From Endomychus coccineus (taxonomy: Eukaryota > Arthropoda > Insecta > Coleoptera > Endomychidae), in the NCBI GenBank assembly GCA_958510875.1, contig OY294068.1, positions 77,106,633-77,170,632 of the forward strand: 64,000 nt of DNA, read 5' to 3'. The notes below the pieces were generated by a model. The model made no database searches. It had not been told where the DNA came from and was given only the letters and a program-made list of their open reading frames with translations. The first letter of the stretch is position 1. Each line of letters begins with the position of its first letter. This document shows, piece by piece, positions 51,217-62,020 of this stretch. The translations under genes were made by a program, and so were the position numbers.

Positions 51217-51351
51217 AAGGTCAATTGTGAACTCAGTGATGATATGCAAATGTAACATTTGGATCTTCAACAGATGTATCCCAAACCAATAATTCATCTG
51301 CATAACTTGGAAGGTGTATAAATACCTGGATTCATATTTCAGATGATCAGT
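51217..51351 (+). promoter_or_regulatory. Promoter of the third array gene
   Basis: AAGGTCA (51217-51223), octamer ATGCAAAT (51244-51251), TATAAATA (51317-51324) and TCAGT (51347-51351). Confidence 0.75.
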
Positions 51352-51377
51352 TACAAGTTGCAATACAACAATTCAAC

Positions 51378-53738
51378 ATGTCTTTCCTTGTAAGTATGGT
51401 GGATAATAACGTTTATTTGGAAATATGTTTAAAATAGAAATAAGAATACGATGTTAAGAATGGTAAACTCTGAACTTCACTCAAAATGCTTTATGTTCAG
51501 AAAAAATAAGGTCACTATGATTTTACCACTCAGTAACTTCTTCAATGACATTCTTAATTCATCGTTTATTATCATTAAATTTCAATACGTAATTTTATAT
51601 AGTTGCGACCAAGTCGACTAATTTTAATCCATGATAGAAATTGTCTTAAAACGGATAATTGAATTTGAATTTAATTCAAATTGAGATCAATAACACCTCA
51701 CTAGAATTTTCATGACCGGTTTTATATACAATAGAATATTTACAATAGTAATTCCATCATGTACAATCGATATAAAATATGAAAATTCACAATAAATAAG
51801 ACCTGATTCACTCTATGCAAGGTTCTCCCTGGATTTCAATATTTACAAAATGGATATAGATTTTCAAGTTGAGGCTAATTCCGAATGAATTAATTATTGC
51901 TATAAAATCTAATATCGGAAATATTCTACATGCGCATCCAGTTCTGTGAGAATGATTTCTTATTCGAATTGAACTAAAAATTAGAACATCTCGTTATTAC
52001 AACCAAGGCCAACATTACTTTGTGACGAATTCGGGCATCATCACCCAACATCCTTTGCAACAACTGCTCCTAACGAAACGATATAAAAGACTCATTCAAA
52101 ATCGGTGATGTCAAATACAAATCAAAATATCAGTGCTGGTATAATTTTTCGGTTGGAACATGGTACTAGTCATATGGTTCATATGTTAAAAGGGGATTCC
52201 TTGAGTTCTATTCGAACGTTATAAAGAAACAACATGTAATTGAAAACTGAACATTTGTGGTATGACGTTTCCGGATAGGCGCAGTTGACCTCAAAGATAT
52301 GAAACATGGATACACTCTATCCAAGAAATGTGTGAATTGAATCAAAATATACTATTCCATAAACAATAAAAAATGTAATGTCTACTAATTGATGTCTGAT
52401 GCAATATTTTGAGTTGGAGTCTCTTTCGTGATAAAAATAACCTTTTCTCATGAAACACTAGGTAGTGGAACTACTTCATTGAAAGAATCCCTGAAAGCAG
52501 CTTTAACGAAATATACCTATTATAATGTGGTGTTCTATTTAGGAAGAGAAAGTTAGAGTCGAATTATAGTATAACCGGATGTTTTGGGATGCTCTAATAA
52601 TGTTTCAATTGTGCATATCGAAAAATGACATATTACAAATTTTTAGATCACTCTAGTTCCTCTAAAACGTCAAATTTTAAAATCGCAAGGAATAACTCTG
52701 CATGTTTTCGTAATTCACATGTACTACATAATTTTACGATCTCAATAATTCATACCCACTCTTAAGCAGACCACATGACTGTGCAGTTGATATGTTCGTC
52801 CATAAACCGCATCAAATGAGTCACACGTGTTCAACAACTGTCAAGAATTTAAATAATCAATAGCTGGTGTCGCCGTCTTAGAGGTATTTGATGTTATTAT
52901 CGACCCGAAAGTGTAGTTCATGTACAACTTTCCGTATGTTTCGAATGTAACATTTCAGTAGTCACAACAAGATCTATCTACCCCAAATACATATTTCATA
53001 TTTCCTATGCCAAAACTTTGAAAATGGTCTAAGTAAATCATGAACATCAATTCCTATAATGAATAAGAACTGAATATGTCTCGATATTCTCTTCTCAGCT
53101 ACTTCTTATAATGCTGCAGTCGAACAAGGTAGATTATATTGTCAAACATTCTGTTCCAAATATTGTGTTATTCAAGGTTCTTTTTGATAAAATATGTTTC
53201 TTTATTTCAGATCGTAGTTCTTGCAACCATCTTGGCAACATGTAGTTCTGCTATAATCCCTCCTGGTTATGGTGCACCACTCATCAATGGATATGGAGGT
53301 CATATTGCATCACCTTTGATCAGACACGAATTGGCGGAAGAATATGCACCAGCACACTACAACTTTGATTACTCTGTGAACGATCCCATAACCGGAGATA
53401 GTAAAGATCAAGCTGAAACTCGTGTGGGAGATGATGTACAAGGACATTACTCTCTCGTCGAGGCTGATGGCACCAAAAGAATTGTTGAGTACACAGCCGG
53501 TGTCCAAGGTTTCAATGCTGTTGTACACAAAGAACCACTTGGATCATCAGTAGGCCATGTAGCTAGAATCGCTCCAAGCCCACTTGTATCTGCAGTTCCA
53601 TATGGAGCAGGTTTAGGATCACCATACAGCCATCCCGCTTTGACCGGTCCCTACAATCAGTTAGGTTATGGACATCCTGCTTACAGAACTCCTTTTGCTG
53701 CTAGTCCATTAGTACGAAGCCCATTAGGACTTTACTAG
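51378..53738 (+). CDS. RR-2 cuticular protein, array gene 3
   Basis: Exon 1 is 51378-51389 (MSFL, donor GTAAGT). The intron is 1821 nt. Exon 2 is 53211-53738 (acceptor TTTCAG, stop TAG). The product has 179 residues with signal peptide 1-18, an RR-2 domain at about 48-113, and a Gly/Pro/Tyr/His-rich tail ending [11 protein letters not shown]. An upstream ATG-led reading frame from 53139 merely runs through intron sequence into exon 2, and the conserved splice sites argue against it. AATAAA is at 53767-53772. Copy-specific residues include Ser in EPLGSSVGH and Leu in the last SPLG. Same predicted role as the other copies. Confidence 0.95.
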
Positions 53739-53774
53739 ATATTTGTAAATCTTTGTGTATGTTATTAATAAATG

Positions 53775-54351
53775 AAAAATTCCTTAAATTGTAGTTAACC
53801 TCCTCTGATGCAAATTTATTAGTATACAATTAGTGAGCAATTCCGGGAATACGGCAATGGTTGTAAAAGGACAAACAAATCTCATATTATATTGAACTAC
53901 ATTCGTCTCATTCAGTTTATCCTTCGATACTGTATTTCGAGAGAAGAATGATGGAATGAAATATGTATTTTATAAATCGTGGCAAATCGTATTGCCATTC
54001 TTGTTTTCTCGTGATGTTGTCCTTCGGTTTCCTGATAGAGTAAACCTTTCTTCTGGAAATTTGAAGTGCATCGGAAGCTCGTTAGTAAACTGCATTCAAA
54101 TGAATTAATGGACTCTTATGCTCCTTTTCTCGTCCAAAATAGTTCGATAGATTTGCTGAGATTGGGAATTCTAGTGTTTATCTGGCATTTCCTTGAATAG
54201 TATAATAATATTATAGTTCCTAACACAACATTGAATTCATGAGAAGCTCAATAATGCTCGTAAGGTAGTCATTATCACAAGTGATGTTATGTACCTATTC
54301 ACCCCAAATATGGATATGATACTCAAGTAGCTGTGAAAACAACTTTTTGTT
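53775..54351. other. Spacer after array gene 3, gene-free
   Basis: Duplicated-unit DNA paralogous to 34810-35440 and 43515-44170. No gene. Confidence 0.7.
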
Positions 54352-54997
54352 ATGATAAAGATAGAGAGATTGAACTACCGAGGCAGGCGAATTTACATCT
54401 GCACTGACAGCCGAGCGGCCTTGAGCGCACTTCGCGCCCACAGAGTGACTCCTAACCTTGCCTTGGAGTGCAGAGAAACAAACTTCAGCTAGTATGAGTA
54501 CCCGCTCACTCTGGCGTAGAGTGATACGAAGTGGACGATGAACTGACCAACCGGGCTTTTGGTCTGGCGAAGTGCCCTTGGCATGAGGCAAGCGGAGCTC
54601 CACATTAGGGAGTTCTCGCCTGAACTCTCTGAAACTCTACTCTCTATGAGCAGGAGAGACCTAAGACTGGTAGCAGAACTGGAATGAATAAACATCTACA
54701 CACAATGGGCATCGTTGAGGACCCGGCTTGTTGTAGATGTGGAGAGGCCTCTCACAACCCAGCAGAATGCTCAGCATTGACTTTTCTCAGGCTGCGACAC
54801 CTCGGCAGCACACATAAGCTGCTTGAACCCATAAGAGATTTCAGTCCAGGCAGAAATTTAGCGTTCGGCACTGTCCTAGGCCTGTTGGATTGATTCTTGT
54901 ATCAAGGGGAGCACAATGGACCCAATCAAGTAACATAAGTGCACCGGACTTGTCCACCCTCGTTTTGATTGATTGATTGATTGATGATAAAGATAGA
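54352..54997 (+). mobile_element. I-group LINE fragment with (TTGA)n tail
   Basis: A 5'-truncated LINE of about 620 bp ending in TTGATTGATTGATTGA (about 54966-54983). It is flanked by ATGATAAAGATAGA (54352-54365 and 54984-54997), a 14-bp target duplication. It reads RGRRIYICTDSRAALSALRA (RNase H, catalytic Asp) at the start and a Cys/His-rich end (CCRCGEASHNPAECSAL) near 54730-54780. Stops break the linker. The spacers after genes 1 and 2 show the empty site (near 35445 and 44168). It is related to, but distinct from, the 1-1884 family. Confidence 0.88.
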
Positions 54998-56165
54998 ATC
55001 AAACAAGAAATTAGAGGAACAAGGCTGATAGCAGATACGAAGAAATGTTCAGGGCTGTCACTGCGAGACTCTGATAGTCAAATTGTTAACTGTTGTCATA
55101 TCTGTAAAATTTGCATTTCGACATGTTTTATATGGATTTGTGACCTACGATCAATGAAAGACAGAGATTATGGCACAGTTCAGACCAACATAGTTCTATC
55201 AACGCCCCTACATTGTAGAGGGTGCTCCGGTACGTGTTTCTCTCTACAATCGACCAGATAATTAGCGCACGGGTCGTGAAATAGAGCGAGTAGTGTAGAG
55301 TATTTCGACTGATCACTCTGCCCAAAAACAGCTCCGGTACGACTTCGAATTCTCATGCCAGTAACTTCCAAACATCATATCTAGCTTATGTCAAAATTTT
55401 ATTCGTAATGCACTTATCATTTGGCGGCTGAACGAGGACATACTTTGTGAGATTTAACCCGATTCAAGATAAAGATTCGTTCGCTATGCTCACTTTGTCT
55501 TGACCAGAAGTATCTCGCATACGAGCAAATAGTGAAGATCCATCCATATATTTAAAACTCACTAATATATGATTAGAGTGAGGGAGAAGCTCGGCTAATC
55601 GTTACGGTGCCAACATATACCTATATCTTCCGTCTCAAGTATAGGAGGTTTGACATGAGCGCATCTGCTAGACGATGCATTGCACCGTGATGTACCAAAT
55701 GGGCTACTTGATTGTGTGCTGCTATACTGAATAATGACCATTCAAATATCTGGAATGTCCAATTTATGCACCTATGCCTTGAGAACCTTTCCAATAATCT
55801 CAAGGGATTTCATAGACTTCGCCCTTCACCGACCTATTTAACAGAGGGGTAAATCGGTTGGAACAATAAATCTAAATGTATGGGCGAAAATCGTCCAAAA
55901 TATCACATTGCTACGATTTCTGTCCTGTTGTCTGCTATCACGGCTGGTAAATATGTTATGTAGGGGCTAAGAACATCGTGTTTCCCCAGAGGTGGCTATT
56001 GCCTAGTTATTACCATTCACGGTTTCTAGTAATTTCAAATATGCTTCTTCGTCCATTCGGAGTTAATTTTGTCAATCTCCGTTTTGATAGCCACTCTTTC
56101 ACCCAATACAAACAAACAAATGCAGTTCATCACGTTGAACTGCTGAAAACTAGAACAGTTGTGCT
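54998..56165. other. Spacer after array gene 3, middle part
   Basis: Duplicated-unit DNA paralogous to 35490-36700 and 44200-45490. No gene. Confidence 0.65.
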
Positions 56166-57513
56166 CTGTAATAATCCTGGGGATTATTATTTTTCACGAT
56201 TGAATCAAAGTAGCGTAAGCAGGGGAAAACTCCTGAAAATTAAGTTACTCTAAGTAAACTAAGTATACTTGATACATGAGAGTACATCTCAAATCATTCC
56301 GTAGCGTGTAGTTCCATCCTTACGGGCATTTCAAAACCTAAAATTCCAAATTCCTGACAGGAACAGACTATACATAGAGATTCTGGATTAAACAATTAGA
56401 ATTTTATTCAGATTTAAATAATGGAATTCCAGTCTGGTGACATGGAGTCGCCACCCAACACCTTTTACAAGTTGTACGTGATTTTTAAAAATTAGAGCCT
56501 TCGAAGTGCAATTCTTGCCGAATTGCATTTACTTCACAAGCGACAGCCAAAACCACTTTGTCAGCGGCTTCGTTAGAGTTCATTTTTATGGAAACTAGCT
56601 GCCCCTTAATATGGAAAGCAGGCAACTTTAAATACAGATTTGTGTGTTAGAGAAAAGTATAACTTGGTTCGGTTAACTTCATTGGTCAGTTTGAAATCTA
56701 CCTAGCCTGGTAGGAAAGCCAATTTCGGGGGGATCCGAATTATAAAAATGAAAACTCTTAGAAAAAGAGGTAGTTTCTTTGTCGTGCCTTGTTGGGTAAG
56801 CTAGTTCCTTGTACATATAGCTCAGTCTCTCTCAAAGCCAGATTCATTAATTCTTTTAAATTGATATTTTTTTTAACTTAGTCATTTGATTGTTTTTGGA
56901 TTACAAGTTACAAGATTTCTATTTAACTGTATTTTACTCCTGTTTATTACTTAACGTAAATTAATTCATTCAAAACAACTTTTACCATTCTTATAGCTTA
57001 TTTTTATTCACCTAAAATCATTTGAAGCTTCAATTTAGAGAACTTACATTTTATTTTGATATCATTTGCTTGAAGTCTTTTATTTAGAGTTGGTAACTAG
57101 AATCTAAACTAAAATAGCCTATAAAAGAATTTTGGAGAAAGTCATTGGTAACTTGTTGATAGAAATCTAAAGTAATTTGATATTTTGGAGAATTTATTTC
57201 CTTTAACGATTAGACAATTTGATCTGGGTGCGAGAGAGAACTAGCTCCGAGGTGAACATTTTAACTTAACAAAAAGACGTCGCGTAATACCTTTTGTGGA
57301 GACCGTGAAGTGTAAACTCAGGTGTTAGTTACAATAAAATTTCCACTCTCCGTAGCATCATATGATCCCATAAGGGTTTGACCTGAGGGAACAGTAAACA
57401 AACATAACCTAGTAATATCTTGAGCAGGATTTGGTATGCCTGGCTTGTGTGTAATAACATCATAAATAAGTTTATTAATTTGCTCCCAAAGACCAGTGTT
57501 TAGGTTATTACAG
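56166..57513. mobile_element. Unassigned insertion of about 1.35 kb
   Basis: This stretch has no counterpart in the spacers after genes 1 and 2; homology resumes near 57520. The ends form a short inverted repeat (CTGTAATAATCCT and AGGTTATTACAG) next to imperfectly matching octamers (GTTGTGCT and CTTGTACT). No coding sequence is seen. It may be a non-autonomous DNA element, but the evidence for ends and duplication is weak. Confidence 0.4.
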
Positions 57514-57679
57514 CTTGTACTTCACTTTGCCAGATATTGAGATAATGGAGGTTGCTAGTTCAAAACAAATATTCAATCAAACAGCAATACAACTCTAAAA
57601 ATATCTCCGCAGCAAAAACAACTTTATTTCACAAAACTTGTATTCTGAAAACGATTATGAATGGGTATAGTTTAATGCA

Positions 57680-58358
57680 TCACTACATAGTATAAAACAA
57701 AGTCGGTTTCTCTGTCCCTATATCCCTATGTATTCTTAAATCTTTAAAAGTACGCAACGGATTTTGATGCGGTTTTTTTAATAGATATAGTGATTGAAGA
57801 GGAAGGTTTATATGTATAATAACATCCATTGAATAGTGGAGAAATACTGTTATTTTTGAGGTTTCTAATGTGATGTCGTAAATAATTATATTTTTTCCGC
57901 TTACATTGCAAACGTAGGCTGAACCCTACGAGATATATCAAAATAATGTACTAATTATTGTACACATTGAAAAGGTCTATAGAAAACTCCGCGATGGTAT
58001 ATGTCTATCTCTTATGGTTATCCCACAATATCATTTTCTTGTCATTTACTTTTTACGACAAATAATGGCTAATTTTCGAAGCGATTTTAACCAATACAGC
58101 ATTAATCCTTATCCAATTAAATACCTTAAATACATTGTTGATTTAATATAGATCTATATGGCTCTTTACAGCATATGATTTAAATGAATATTTTCGAAGA
58201 TATTACAGATTTAAAAATTGCGGGACGTAGCGTTTGCGGCGGTACTGGCCGGCCGGGCGGGAGCGTGCCTATAAATAGCGCGTCGGAGGCCGCGGTTCTC
58301 CCTATAGCACTTTGAATGTATCAGCATTGCACCCGTGTGAAGCCGGGCGGGTCGCTAG
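57680..58358 (+). mobile_element. Non-autonomous Helitron
   Basis: 679 bp. It starts TCACTACATAGTATAAAACA and ends CTAG, preceded by a GC-rich hairpin (ACCCG...CGGGCGGGT, about 58331-58352), with host A on the left and T on the right and no target duplication. The spacer after gene 2 keeps the uninterrupted GCATTGGATCAATAAC (near 45913). TC...CTRR ends, a 3' hairpin and A|T insertion define Helitrons (family knowledge). The last 150 bp are strongly GC-rich and include a TATAAATAG. No Rep/helicase gene is present. Confidence 0.9.
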
Positions 58359-58359
58359 T

Positions 58360-59282
58360 TGAATTAATAACAAAAACATTTTCGTGTTAGAAGTCAGACC
58401 TCTGCCGTCCTATTCGTTCCACTGATAATATCATGAGAGAGCGAAGCAGCTGTATTGAACTCATAGTCGTGTCACTGTTCGACCTAGAGACATTTTAACT
58501 TAGTATAATGTACACTTCATCGTTCGTTTTGAATCACAGATCAATCAAAGCTTTCGATTATTTCGTTATATTGTATACACATTGTCCTAGCATTAATGAG
58601 GAACCTATCCATGAATCAACAAAAAATAGACTCTTGACAGATAGTTCTACAAGATCTGTAATTCTTTTGACTTTAGTATATTCCATAACAAATTCACCTC
58701 CTTACACAGAAGGTTTTATCTTTATACCGGACAATCCAGAATTGACGCAAACAACTTGTATTGATTCAAATTTTCATCTTCATCATTATCTCCAGTAACT
58801 TTCTGCCTTGATGAGGGAGTCAAATGAATTTGGAATTTACATCGCATCTCCAAATGTTGCTTGTAAATGAATGTGTAATTGTAACGTAGATAATTATACT
58901 CATTTTCATACCCCTAGAACCTGAAACCATTAGTAGTTACCACTCATTCCCATAAACACCAAAAAATCCAAAACATGGCTAATTTTGCACAGTGATTTTC
59001 GCTCTATGAGATGCATCAACTTTCTGAATATATAGGCTTTGGAATGTTTCAATACAAATGCCCCTGTATCACAAGCAATGTATCTTAGAGGGATTATTTA
59101 GCAGCTAACATTCAATCTTCAAACTATAAATCAAAGGTAGTACACAACTGGGCAAGCCACTCAACTGAGCAGGACGTTGATAATGAAATATTCACATACA
59201 TCCGAGTGAATTAGCTTATAGGATAAAATGGAAAAAAAAATTATTACTTTCTTATTCACTCACTTGAACTTACTCTGTCTTA
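58360..59282. other. Spacer after array gene 3, right of the Helitron
   Basis: Duplicated-unit DNA (compare 45930-46448 and 49571-50012). It contains the empty site for the P-like element near 58885. No gene. Confidence 0.65.
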
Positions 59283-60888
59283 ATATTTATTTGTTTATTC
59301 ATTTATTTATTTATTCAGGTGTTAATACAACAATTATAAAATACATGACATCTGCCCTGCTGAGATGGGTTCTCCATCTATGCGCAGGCCTGATTCTTAA
59401 CAATAATAACTTAAAAACTAAATTATAAATTCTAAATTAAAACCTATTTCCAATTGCACATTTTTTTCCTTATTTAACTAATAACCATTAATCGATCATT
59501 CAACTGAATCTTTTTGATAAACTTAACGTCTTGCATTTATCAATAAAATTTTGACTTATTATGTTTTTCCGGTTTACAGCTGCTGAGTCTTTCAAGTTTT
59601 TTAAATTATTTGGCAATGCATTAAAGAACAATCTCGCAATATATCCATTTTTTTGTAGTCCCACAGTTTTGTAGCATTTGATTAAACTTAAATTATTTTT
59701 CCCTTTAAAGTTCATACTTCCATAATCAGTTTTTGAATTTATATAATTCTACAGCAAAGCTTCCAATTTGTACTTTTCTTTTATTGTAAGTAACTTATGC
59801 TGCTTAAATGATTCTTCTAGTTCAATTGTTGAATCTTTAAAGTATATTATTCTTAGCACTCTCAATTGGATTTTCATTACAGATTTAATATATTCATCAT
59901 ATCATCATATTCCCCCCATGCTAGTATTCCATAATAGACTATGGAACAAAATAATGCATGATACACCTGCAGCCACTCCGGAGTCCCCAAAATGTATCTC
60001 AACCTATATACAACATAAATTATGTATCTCACTCTTTTGATAATACTTTGTATGTGCTCGGTCTACCTCAGATGTTGATCTATATGTACCCCCAGATACT
60101 TTGTGCATGCGACTCTTGACAACTCGCTACAACTACATTTTTCTTAATTACAATCATTTTTATGAACTTTTGTGCAACAATATTTAGGAATACTGCCAAC
60201 GTAATTGCCAAAGGTCACATATACAGTTTTCTGTGGGTTTACCGTCAGCATATTAACTTCAAGATCTTTATTTAATAAATTTATTTTTTCTTGTGTTCGT
60301 AATATAGCCATTTCCCAATTTTCCGCTTCACAAATTGTTACCATATCATCAGCAAAAGAAATTAACTCTCCATGTACTTCTTTTCTCAAAATAGAGTTCA
60401 TATATATCAAAAATATTATCGGATCAAGATTTGACCCCTGAGGTACACCGTATTCAATTTCTTCAGTTGGGCTAGAAACTCCGTTTAGTCTTACTTTTTG
60501 TTTACGATTTACAAGATAACTTTCAGAAAGTTGATTAGTGACACCCCTTACTCCAATTTCATATAGTTTATCCAACAATATTTTCCTGTCGACCGTGTTG
60601 AAAGCCTTAGCCAGATTCAAAAATATCGCAACCGTGGGTCTACTAATATCTAGTTTCTCATGTATGTAATTTGTTAAATGCGTAATTGCATCTTCAGTTG
60701 ATTTGTTTCCCTAACCCATATTGCCTACTCGATAACAATTTGTTGGCGTCTAGATATTTATTTAACCTTTTACAAACGACCTTTTCAAAAATTTCAGTTA
60801 CATTTGATATGAGTGATATAGGACGATAATTTCCCACATCTTTCCTATCACCGGACTTATATATAGGTATTACTTCGGCCACTTATTA
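59283..60888 (-). mobile_element. Jockey/CR1-like LINE, 5'-truncated
   Basis: Minus-strand element with an AATAAATA-type 3' tail (59283-59317) and 5' truncation at about 60888. The spacer upstream of gene 3 retains the uninterrupted site (TTAATATTATCTAGCTATAA near 50010). A target duplication is imperfect at best (CTTAATATT against CTTATTATC). Confidence 0.85.
59500..60882 (-). pseudogene. LINE reverse transcriptase fragment
   Basis: Pieces in order are AEVIPIYKSGDRKDVGNYRP and ISLISNVTEIFEKVV (60882-60694), then NLAKAFNTVDRKILLDKLYE, GVPQGSNLDPIIFLIYMNSI and SFADDMVTI (60620-60144), then the C-terminal block YIARLFFNALPNNLKNLKDS (59715-59500). A frameshift near 60700 and a degraded thumb around 59720-60140 show it is inactive. 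Confidence 0.87.
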
Positions 60889-61859
60889 TCTATCTATAAA
60901 TTATAAGGTAAATTACGAATAAATACTATTTTAGACAAAATTCTGTCGCAAAGTGCCATCTTCAGCTGAACAAACAGATAATTAAACTAAGAAAGGTATT
61001 ACCAGCTACATGTACTTGAAAAAACATCAGTCAAAGTGACTGACTTAATGAGCCAAGATTCAGATCATTCTCATACAACTTGATAATGAAAAGAAAATAG
61101 GCTGTTCATACAAAAAGATACTAGAGAAAGACTGATTACTTTAACTGTCCATTGACAAGATCAACAATTTAACCTATAGCCTCCAAACTTCTCTACGTTT
61201 TCTGACTTAACTTCGTTATTTTTCAATTGTTGATCTAGTCTGTTAGTAGTTTTGAAAAAGTAGTTGAATTCATATTGATAAATCCACGTTTCATATCATG
61301 CAAAATTTTACCAAAGTATGTAATACTTCTATAATTTTTCGATTTATTTAGATTCAGAGAGCATATTTTTAATTGCTATCTGTCTTATAATATTCAATAT
61401 TCTGGAAATGTTAAACTGTAAATAGAATTTACACACTCTGTGGATTTAATTATGATATGTATGCACCCTGGAAAGCAAATCTTCGAGTCAGTCTGCTTGG
61501 TAATTACATAATTATGTATACCTAGCTAGTAATACCTTTGTAGATTTAAGTATATCATCTGCTCATCTGAAGAAGCCACTGTCTGGCCAAATGTGTTGTG
61601 TTTTCTTTTCTCTTATCATAAAAAATGTTTGACAGTGTAGTGTTCATTCGTAATATAATAGATTTCCAACAATTAAAGATCAGTTCATGCCCAAAATTGG
61701 CACGTAAATAATTATTCATTGATGATCTATTTAGCTGGTGTTTAATTGTTTGAGATGAATAGAAAACACTTCTGAATTTTTAGTTCAAACTACAGCCAGA
61801 AAACTGGTAATACTGGGAATCTTTACGACAATCATTCTACAATAAAATTCTTGAAGCAT

Positions 61860-61994
61860 AAGGTCAATTGTGAACTCAGTGATGATATGCAAATGTAACA
61901 TTTGGATCTTCAAAGGATGTATCCCAAACCAATTATTCATCTGCATAACTTGAAAGGTGTATAAATACCTGGATTCACATTTCAGATGATCAGT
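61860..61994 (+). promoter_or_regulatory. Promoter of the fourth array gene
   Basis: AAGGTCA (61860-61866), octamer ATGCAAAT (61887-61894), TATAAATA (61960-61967) and TCAGT (61990-61994), spaced as in genes 2 and 3. Confidence 0.75.
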
Positions 61995-62020
61995 TACAAG
62001 TTGCAATACTACAATTCAAC

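Noticed and set aside
53139..53738. Single-exon 199-residue reading of array gene 3
   Set aside because: The extra N-terminus is intron sequence with no counterpart in the other copies; the conserved acceptor at 53210 and exon 1 at 51378 give a proper signal peptide.
58205..58355. GC-rich patch with TATAAATAG suggesting a gene promoter or CpG island
   Set aside because: It is the 3' end of the Helitron, absent from the paralogous spacer, and no exon follows.
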